From NCBI RefSeq assembly GCF_000003815.2, contig NC_049985.1, positions 14,168,411 through 14,193,599 of the forward strand: 25,189 nucleotides of DNA. The letters run 5' to 3'. Source of the DNA: Branchiostoma floridae (lineage: Eukaryota; Chordata; Leptocardii; Amphioxiformes; Branchiostomatidae). Below, in pieces: positions 18,565 to 25,189 of the stretch. Both the position numbers and the translations under genes were made by a program. How positions within the stretch are numbered: position 1 is the first letter of the stretch; every line of letters begins with the position of its first letter. The notes beneath the pieces were generated by a model. The model did no database searches. It saw nothing but the letters and a program-made list of their open reading frames with translations, and was not told where the DNA came from.

Positions 18565-21500
18565 GTATAATTGATTATTTTACGTACCCAATTTTGTAGT
18601 CCATTCAACATAAAAGAGATTCAGAGTTCAGACTATGATGTCTAGTAAGCTGCAAAATTGAAGTATGAACAGGCTTTATATAATTATAAGACAAGTTATT
18701 AGTGTTTTCTGGATTTGTATTCTTTGTGAAGTCATTTGTTTGTACTATAACATAGTATAACATAGTACATATACAAAAGAATATTCACTCAGTGATACTA
18801 TGTTTGATTACAAATGTTTTGACAACTTGGCATATCTGATAATACTATTACATGCAACAGTATGAGTAAGGCTAACACTGCTTGAAACACCATTTGCAAA
18901 TATTGTATATTCAGAAGTTGTTTATTTTATATGTATAGAGATTAACTCCATGTAGTATTTTGATTTTATGTGCTGACAGTAGAGCCTTTCTGTACTTCCT
19001 TGCAGGTGTTCAGCCGCCTGTGCTACCCTGTAGTACGGAACAGTGCGCTGACCGTGCTGTCTCACATGCTGCTCAGTTTCCAGCACTCACCTGAGGCTTT
19101 CCATCAGGTGGGCTCTGTCGTATGATTATTTATGATAGGCACGTAACACATGTACAATATTGTTTTAGCGTTGTGTTCTTGTCAGATGTTGTTGACAATC
19201 CACAAAGAAAAACATTGTATAGGTACAATGTGTAATATAGGTCTTCCTCTATTCTATGTGACATATACATCTGTCACTTGTTTTGTATCACATTTCAATA
19301 GGTACTAAGTGATACAATGTATTTCACTGAATATGATATAATGATAGTCTTATTATAATAAAAATCTTATCTCTTCAAGCTGCATACAAATTTTTGTTCA
19401 CATTTCTTAAACAGTCTTGAAAGCTCCAAGTCATCTTCACATTGCTGATAACTATATCTATTTCCTTAGATTATTGGCCTTGTCCCGGAGATGATTGTTT
19501 TCCTGAAGAAAGAGGACACCACATCGAGTCTTGAGTGCATGGGAAGGCTGGCAGAGCTGGTACACTGTCTCATCTACCATCACTCAGGCTTCCCTGACCT
19601 GTATGAGCCTGTACTGGATGCCCTGAAGGTGAGTTTATTTTAGTATATGAGAAATGGGGTAAACTTGCATACATTTTCGTTATCTTCATTTCTAGCATGG
19701 ATGCCAGTCTGTTTCCAGGGTCTGTACAGCCCAACTCCAATAGGCCCCCATGAAATTCTCCAGCAGACACCCCTGAGTTAGACCCTGAGATTGGGCCGGG
19801 ATCTGGTATCTAGGCTTATTTTTTTCAGGATATTTTACAATTTTTGTTGTACTATCAGATCAAATACTGAATACTATATTATTATATTCAGTATTTGATC
19901 TGCAATGGCAGGAGTCCATCTAAATGAACAGTGTAGGCACCACGTTTTCATCAAGTAAACCATACCCATCATTATGGCAAAGTGCTTGTGCTTGGGCCCA
20001 TTTTTGTGGCCAATAACCATATTTGAATCTATGCATAACATTTGACTGATAAGCATTTTCACAATGACATGGGAATTACGATGTTAAAATTTGTTTCACT
20101 CCCACTTGATATGCCTCTAATTTCTAATTTCTTTCTCCAGGGTTTGAACAAGCCCACTGAAGCTATGGTAAAGCTTCGCCTGAGCCAGTCTGCCTGGACG
20201 TCCCAGAGCAACGGCCTACTGAGCTATCACTCCAAGTTCATGCCTCGCTCGGAGACAGGGAAGACAGGCCTGATGAACTTGGGGAATACCTGCTACATGA
20301 ACAGTATCCTACAGGCACTCTACATGGCTGATGAGTGAGTCCTGCACATTTCTGTGGGAATTCTAAGGGATTTTGTCTAGGGGTTTTGGATAAAGGGCCC
20401 TTCTTTGCTTTTTTTTCAATTCAGTTCAATTTGGAGCCTTTATTTCAACTTGATGGCCTTTATGCCTTCATTCTCTTGAAGTATGATATACATTTGTAGC
20501 TTTGTAAGAAAGATTGTCCTTTCACCAGGAAGTAAGTATACCTTCTACATATTTTGCAGCAAAGATCATGATAATGTGACATATACTGATATGTGTTGTA
20601 CAAACTCTGTCATGCTGTTATATTGTAAGATGGTTGCTCCTGAACCTACAGCTAATCTTGATGTGTTTTCAGGTTCCGGATGAAGGTACTGAGCTACGTG
20701 CCAAACGGTGCTAAAGGTGTTCTGGCACAACTACAGGATGTCTTTGCATTTCTGTCTCACACACAGGTCAGTACAAGGCTTATTTCTTGACTTTTCTTTT
20801 GGAAACATGTGTTGAATTAAACTAGATGTTGCATGGCCTAAACGTATTCTGTGTTGCTAGTCAAAATGGAGGGTTTGAATAAGACTGCAATACTTTCAAC
20901 TTTGAAGACGTTAGATGTATGCTACAGTTGATGCTTTGGTCACAATTGGCAAAAGGGGCCTGGCCGGGCAGTTAATGGGTTGTATTTTGGCACTTTTGGG
21001 TGTGGCCCGGTTGGACACCATGCGGCCAGGGTATTTTCAGGCCATTAGCTACAGTTTTAATTGTGAGCACTTGGGGGTTACTCCTGTGATATCTGGCAGT
21101 CCACTGGGACTAATTTGTATCTTTGTGCAAATGTCACCAAAGCATTTCTTATATTGTTCTGAATGAATCAGAGATCAAATCATGAATTTTTTAATGATTT
21201 TGCAGAGGACAGCCTATTCCCCATCAACGTTCCTCCACACTGCCCGTCCCCCATGGTTCACTCCTGGGTCCCAGCAGGACTGCTCCGAGTTCCTCAAGTA
21301 CCTCCTGGACAGGATTGATGAGGAAGAAAAGGCCAGGAAGAAAGCACAGGCACTCTTGTCCCCTCAAGACCAGGCCCACCTCCCGAGCAAGATGGCCAAG
21401 ACGGAGGAGAATTGTCGTGATGACGCCGGAACGCCTCCTCGCAAGATGAAAAGTGTTCCCGGGGCATCCTCATTGTCCAAGTGCCAAGAAGTGCCAAACT

Positions 21501-23147
21501 GCAACAGGGTTGCAGTCTCAGGTAACCCCACAGTGGAAACGACCAGCCTGACTGCTGTAAAACCAAAACATTTGCTCAGTCCACGACCAAACGCTCCTAC
21601 TATTATAGAGGAATGTTTTGGAGGCAAGATGATGTCCAGTTTCAGATGTTTAAACTGTGGAATTGTGTCCATTAAGGAAGAGCTCTTCACAGATTTATCA
21701 CTGGCCTTCCCAGACAAGGACTTCAAAAGCCAAGAAGGAACCCCTGTTGAAGTAACCAATGAGAACTCTTCCTGTGAGCTGACACCCAATCAGGATTCAT
21801 CTGTAGTGGGGGTAGCATCCAATCAGGTACAAAGTACACCTCAGAACTCGACCAATGACAAACTACCAGTGATGAGATCTGCAGGAACACAGACTGAGGA
21901 CTGTGCAGAACTAGAAGACAGCCCCTTGACTTTAGAAAACCTCCTGTCGTATTTCTTGGCCCCTGAAACACTACACGGTGATAACAAGTATCAGTGTGAC
22001 AGGTGTGACAGTCTACAGGATGCAGAAAGGCAAATTAGGATAAGCCACGCACCCTCTTATCTCATTCTCACTCTCATGAGGTTCTCCTTTGACATTAAGA
22101 CCATGCGAAGGAAAAAGATTGTTAGAAACGTACAAGTGCCCTCTACCGTTACGCTCCCTGTATGTAGTATAGACTCTGGTGATTCCGCACAGAGTGCTAT
22201 TCAGGAAACCAGCGCAAATTACAGCCTCTGTGCTGTTGTTGTGCACTCTGGAACATCGTCTGAGTCTGGACACTACTACTGTTACGCCTCCCACCTGCCG
22301 TCTAACCAGCATCAGGTCGCCATGGAAACTGACGCACAGGAGGATGATGGGAAGGTTCTGCCAGGACAATGGTTTCTCTTCAACGACAGCAGGGTGTCGT
22401 ACACGTCTCTGGACTCGGTACGGAACATCACGGAGAAGTTTCCGAAGGACACCGCGTACGTTCTCCTGTACAAAAGGTTGGGAGACATGGAGGGAAACCT
22501 TGCGGAGGGGAACGGTGTGGCTGAACCCATCCTGAGGAAGGACCTGTTAGACACCATAACAAAGGATAATGCACTGTACCTGCAGGCAAGTATATTTAAT
22601 TTAGTGCCTGACGTTCAGTTGTCAGTGAAATAACTAGTCTTCATGTTCATATTTGAGTTTCAATTGTAATAGAAAATGTATTACAATAGAAGCCAGTTAA
22701 TTGCACAACGGAGTACCGCACACTTCTGTTAATTGAACGGAATCCCCAAATCCTGTGGTGGTGCGGTGCAGCTGGATAACTTCGCTTTGTTGCACCACCC
22801 GGATAATTGCACGAAATCTGCTGGCAAATGGGATGTGCAATTAAACAGCTTCTACTGTATCTATTTTTCATTAAAACATTCATGAAGCTGTATAAGAACA
22901 ATTGTTGTACGATACAGTAAAAAAGTTTTGTCCTCAAAATATTGGTGTTTTACACTTTACAATTAAATTCGTCCCAATGCAGGAACAGGAGTTGGAAGCT
23001 CGAAGCCTCGCCCTGAGACAGTCGCAGAAGGCGTGCACCTCTTCTCTCCCCTTCAGGAACCAGGACGACGACAAGAACAACCCCCCGGGAAGCTGTGGGG
23101 GCGGGGGAGGGGGGTTCAACATGCCCTCCAACAGATTTGTGTTTTAA
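17623..23147 (+). CDS. USP38: USP38-type ubiquitin carboxyl-terminal hydrolase, complete spliced gene
   Basis: A cysteine-protease deubiquitinase of the USP (C19) family. Exons 17623-18564, 19006-19107, 19470-19628, 20141-20334, 20673-20766, 21206-22585 and 22983-23147 join in frame to 1011 residues; human USP38 is about 1040. Residues 1 to about 440 are an alpha-helical, armadillo-like N-terminal region. The Cys box GLMNLGNTCYMNS gives catalytic Cys452. Two CxxC pairs (C645/C648, C761/C764) form the zinc finger. The His box SESGHYYCYA gives His853, and FNDSRV supplies the third residue (about 890-891). The C-terminal LYLQEQELEAR and NPPGSCGGGGGGFN resemble the USP38 tail and separate it from the paralogue USP35. 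Mammalian USP38 acts in innate signalling and chromatin regulation; substrates here are unknown. Orthology is by eye. Confidence 0.93.
19006..19107 (+). CDS. USP38: USP38 coding exon 2
   Basis: 34 codons (VFSRLCYPVVRNSALTVLSH...). Acceptor CTTGCAG, donor CATCAG/GTGGGC, phase 0 on both sides. Continues the helical N-terminal region. Confidence 0.93.
19470..19628 (+). CDS. USP38: USP38 coding exon 3
   Basis: 53 codons (IIGLVPEMIVFLKKEDT ... LYEPVLDALK). Acceptor TTCCTTAG, donor CTGAAG/GTGAGT, phase 0. End of the helical region. Confidence 0.93.
19856..19902. repeat. Perfect 18-bp hairpin in USP38 intron
   Basis: CAGATCAAATACTGAATA (19856-19873) and its exact reverse complement (19885-19902) are separated by 11 nt. 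It may be a MITE fragment or a structured intron element; no target duplication was recognised. Confidence 0.8.
20141..20334 (+). CDS. USP38: USP38 coding exon 4 with catalytic Cys box
   Basis: Acceptor TTTCTCCAG, donor GATGA/GTGAGT, leaving two bases. It contains TGLMNLGNTCYMNSILQAL, the catalytic cysteine (Cys452) and the oxyanion Asn447 five residues before it. Confidence 0.96.
20673..20766 (+). CDS. USP38: USP38 coding exon 5
   Basis: Acceptor TGTTTTCAG, donor ACACAG/GTCAGT. One base completes GAG, then FRMKVLSYVPNGAKGVLAQL and LQDVFAFLSHTQ, the helix after the Cys box in USP folds. Confidence 0.94.
21206..22585 (+). CDS. USP38: USP38 coding exon 6: fingers, His box; ends at a GC donor
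   Basis: 460 codons. It begins RTAYSPSTFLHTARPPWFTP and GSQQDCSEFLKYLL, the QQDAxEF-like USP box. A disordered insert of about 100 residues follows, then ECFGGKMMSSFRCLNCG and YQCDRCD (zinc finger), SYLILTLMRFSFD, SESGHYYCYASH (catalytic His) and WFLFNDSRV. It ends at CTGCAG/GCAAGT, a consensus GC-type donor in phase 0. Reading through instead gives 15 further codons and a stop at 22631-22633. Confidence 0.94.
22684..22857. mobile_element. pogo/Tc1-like MITE, 174 bp, TA target duplication
   Basis: The left end CAATAGAAGCCAGTTAATTG and inverted right end CAGTAGAAGCTGTTTAATTG share about 20 of 23 terminal positions, running on into CAC. Both ends are flanked by TA. The interior contains a GGTGGTGCGGTGCA / TGCACCACC inverted repeat. 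TA duplication with a CAGT-AAGC terminus is typical of Tc1/mariner-pogo (Tigger-like) elements. It is inserted in the GC-AG intron of USP38 and has no coding capacity. Confidence 0.85.
22983..23147 (+). CDS. USP38: USP38 terminal coding exon (glycine-rich tail)
   Basis: 54 codons and TAA, after acceptor CCAATGCAG. It starts EQELEARSLALRQSQ and ends with PPGSCGGGGGGFNMPSNRFVF-type text. The EQEL start and the PPGSCG plus glycine-run tail match the family's conserved C-terminus, which validates the splice from the GC donor. Confidence 0.93.
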   Translation, partial: EQELEARSLALRQSQKACTSSLPFRNQDDDKNNPPGSCGGGGGGFNMPSNRFVF

Positions 23148-23289
23148 CAACAGTTGGATGATGGGGCCAAGCATGCTTCCTTGTGGTACACATTAAGTCA
23201 ATCAATCTCAGTCAGTACATGTAGTGTCTAGTGGCACATAGCGCAGCAAGTTTACTTGCCATTTCAGTAGCGGGTATATTTTTACATTA

Positions 23290-23466
23290 AAGGGTTGCTA
23301 GCCCTTTCTTAGCTTGAGGCATCTCCTCAAGTGTAAGATTCCCATTTATGTCCCTTCCAAACAATTGTTGCAACCCCAACCAATATGCTTTTCCTAGGAT
23401 TTAACCAACTGATTGGAGCCAGAAACTCAACTGTGAGGCTGCTACCGATTGAGCTACAGGGACATC
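23290..23466 (-). mobile_element. tRNA-derived SINE-like element, antisense in USP38 3' UTR
   Basis: On the minus strand, CCCTGTAGCTCAATCGGTAGC contains an RNA polymerase III A box (TAGCTCAATCGG, 23456-23445). A decayed B box, GGTTAAATCC, follows 38 nt on (23406-23397). The head is tRNA-like but does not fold as a functional tRNA. The downstream body includes a perfect 7-bp hairpin, CTTGAGG/CCTCAAG (23313-23331). The outer limits are approximate. Confidence 0.6.
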
Positions 23467-24136
23467 CCATCTCAATCTGTAGTTCTGAATAAACCCCTTT
23501 TGTGTAATCACTTCCATAACATATTTCAAAGGTTAATCCTTGGAAAGTCAGAGTTCATAATGACCCATCTACCCATCATGCTATGCCTCATAACTTTTAG
23601 TTGGCAATCCAAATAAGTTTGCAATGTTGCTAGAATGGTATTCTTTCAAATTTGATTAAAGAATGCAAGATGTACATCCTTGTTTTAATATTTTGTTCTG
23701 GATAGACAGTAGGTAGGTAAGATACTTGTATATTGACTTGTGTCTTATTTTATTTACCTGTATTAAATATAATGATTCCAGTCTGTTTAAGACAGGTAGA
23801 TCATATAGGGTTAGAGATGGAGAACTTGTCAAACATCTAAAGATTAATACAAGTCCACATTACACATGCTATAGTCCATGTACCAGTGACAAACTGTAAA
23901 GCGCTTTAAGTTTGACAAGATTTATTTTACTGTATTCTGTAATATGGTGCTGAATTGGCCCATTTCAGGTAGTTGAAATATTTCTTTTGCATTCAGTTTT
24001 ATCACCTGTTACAAAATCACAAACCTCAACATTTAAGTTACAAACACTTTTCCATAAGTGATTATTTACTGTCGCACCATGACTTTCAGATTGCATGTCG
24101 ATAACAGTGAATTAATCTGTGCAACAGATGTTGTGT

Positions 24137-24142
24137 AATAAA
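24137..24142 (+). terminator. AATAAA polyadenylation signal, USP38
   Basis: Canonical AATAAA followed within about 40 nt by T/GT-rich sequence. Earlier ATTAAA-like words exist, so alternative cleavage sites are possible. Confidence 0.65.
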
Positions 24143-24160
24143 AACCTGTTTAAAACTAAG

Positions 24161-24674
24161 TCTGTCTCAATGGTGTCATATGTTCACTTTGTGGATTGAA
24201 ATTAAGGATATGCTTACATTGTAGTTACACTGTAGTCTGTGCATATAGGTTAACTGACTTTATAGTAGTAGTTAGTGACCAGAAAATGTATATGTATCAT
24301 GTAAGATTCAAACAAGTCTGACAGAAAAACGACCAACTGAAATGTATACAAAAATACAACACATCTACTTGGAGATTAAGTTATATTGGCATGATCTTTC
24401 ACTGGAGACTACATTCAATTTGGATATAAAATCTATTTTTTTTTAAAATCTGATAAACATGTGAAGAATGCTGCCTTGCTCCATCCAACAATAATTCACA
24501 GTGTAAAGAAGCATGGATGCAAATTTCAACAGCTGTTTTTTTGCTAACTATATAGAGAGTGACTCTCTATTTTGGTACAAATAATGCACCAGGTTTCTTC
24601 AACCTATTTTGCTTTAGTAAAGAAGATTTAGTAATTGCATACAAAATAACACCCAGGGCAACAAAATTAACTGT
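24161..24674. other. Convergent intergenic spacer
   Basis: About 0.5 kb of AT-rich DNA between two facing poly(A) signals. It contains only a short 8-bp inverted repeat near 24552-24570 (AGAGAGT/ACTCTCT). No gene seen. Confidence 0.6.
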
Positions 24675-24680
24675 TTTATT
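24675..24680 (-). terminator. AATAAA polyadenylation signal of the right-edge minus-strand gene
   Basis: TTTATT on the plus strand, i.e. AATAAA on the minus strand, about 20 nt beyond the TAG stop. Supports the terminal exon call. Confidence 0.6.
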
Positions 24681-24699
24681 GCTTTGATGTACAGCTATG

Positions 24700-24850
24700 C
24701 TAACGGCCCCCTTTCCTTCCCTTGGCTTTGCTTGGATCAGGCAGTTTGAATGGTATAGGCAATACAGCTATCTTCTGTATCTCACCCATACTTCTATCAG
24801 GCTTCCTGCTCTGAACATCACAGCCAATGGCTCTGGTTAATGTCAGCAGC
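24700..24850 (-). CDS. Terminal coding exon of an unrecognised gene
   Basis: On the minus strand, acceptor CTCTTATAG is followed by 49 codons and TAG. The first base completes a codon, then LLTLTRAIGCDVQSRKPDRS and a basic C-terminus ending KGRKGGR. An AATAAA (24680-24675) lies only about 20 nt after the stop, giving a very short 3' UTR. I do not recognise the family. The lysine/arginine/glycine-rich tail could suit a nucleolar or RNA-binding protein, but that is a guess. Other exons should lie right of the window. It is tail to tail with USP38. Confidence 0.65.
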
Positions 24851-25189
24851 CTATAAGAGGGAGTTAAAAAAGGTATATTAGCATTCTGATACATGTACCA
24901 TAAATCCAACCACCAGACTTGGGCAAAATGCAAAACAAAATCCTGGAAAGGATAAAACTCAAGCCAGTCAACCAGTTGCTTATTGGTTCAGTTGAGGCAC
25001 AGCACATATTATCATCATCATCATCACCACTGCTTGTCAGTGCTCTGCACCGAGGCAGCCTTCATTTGTCTTCAACTGTTTTTTGTTTGATACTGTCCTC
25101 ACTAAAACAATTTTTTTTTTGTTTTCTATCTAGAGGCTTCTGGTATATTCAGATACATTCACTGAATTTCTGTTTACAGGAAGATATTG
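24851..25189 (-). other. Intron of the right-edge gene
   Basis: No coding exon recognised. A short ATC trinucleotide run lies near 25012-25026. Confidence 0.5.

Larger units (their letters stand above)
23148..24160 (+). other. USP38: USP38 3' untranslated region
   Basis: About 1 kb between the stop codon and the poly(A) signal at 24137-24142. It contains a SINE-like element in antisense orientation. No other coding potential is seen. Confidence 0.6.

Noticed and set aside
20042-20338. Plus-strand 98-codon frame apparently starting at an ATG in the intron.
   Set aside because: Only the part from 20141 is coding (USP38 Cys-box exon); the upstream part is intron read-through past a good acceptor.
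20915-21166. 83-codon plus-strand frame between USP38 exons.
   Set aside because: USP38 exons join in frame without it. No splice sites of the right phase and no family similarity.
23391-23466. Possible tRNA gene on the minus strand.
   Set aside because: A box is good but the B box has lost a base, and I could not form acceptor and anticodon stems. A SINE or tRNA pseudogene fits better.
24552-24570. Short inverted repeat AGAGAGT/ACTCTCT as a possible transcription terminator.
   Set aside because: Eukaryotic context uses poly(A) signals and the stem is short; probably incidental.
1-25189. Bacterial-style systems: operons, CRISPR arrays, phage or toxin-antitoxin genes.
   Set aside because: All supported genes are spliced metazoan genes; no regularly spaced repeats or operon-like frames are present.

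Overview
The window looks like eukaryotic nuclear DNA from an invertebrate deuterostome, most likely an amphioxus (Branchiostoma). That identification is inference. It rests on AT-rich GT-AG introns around GC-richer exons, two genes close to vertebrate families but clearly diverged from them, abundant ACATGTA-type words in the introns, and several kinds of small non-autonomous DNA transposons. Two runs of N (100 and 167 bases) show it comes from a draft assembly. No prokaryotic, viral or CRISPR feature was seen.

Minus strand, about 16.3 kb down to the left edge: the 5' two thirds of an anoctamin (TMEM16) gene. Nine shared exons (8323-7811, 4800-4728, 3818-3718, 3473-3404, 3244-2623, 2349-2233, 1875-1781, 1480-1359, 832-743) join with matching phase at every junction. 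They encode the N-terminal cytosolic dimerisation domain, TM1, the first extracellular loop, TM2 and the start of TM3. The rest of the protein lies left of position 1. Upstream, two or three alternative starts are all phase-compatible with exon 8323: a distal pair of small exons (16277-16254 and 14983-14930), a possible start at 15007, and a proximal 58-codon exon rich in Arg-Ser dipeptides (9353-9180).

Plus strand, 16.8-24.1 kb: a complete USP38-type ubiquitin-specific protease gene. It has a non-coding first exon ending at 16852 and seven coding exons from 17623 to 23147, encoding 1011 residues. The last intron has a GC-AG boundary, and a poly(A) signal lies at 24137. The two genes are head to head across about 0.5 kb holding NRF1-, YY1- and E-box-like motifs, so they probably share a bidirectional CpG-type promoter. 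At the right edge the last coding exon of an unrecognised minus-strand gene (24850-24700) converges on USP38.

The intronic and flanking DNA carries datable small mobile elements: a hAT-type MITE with perfect 8-bp target duplications (13866-14297) and an older relative (10880-11353); a piggyBac-type MITE (15172-15345); a pogo/Tc1-like MITE with TA duplications (22684-22857); and a tRNA-derived SINE-like element (about 23290-23466). There is also an inverted-repeat block containing three TTAGGG units. The most interesting gene-level observations are a phase-neutral 98-codon extension of one anoctamin exon and the alternative anoctamin N-termini.
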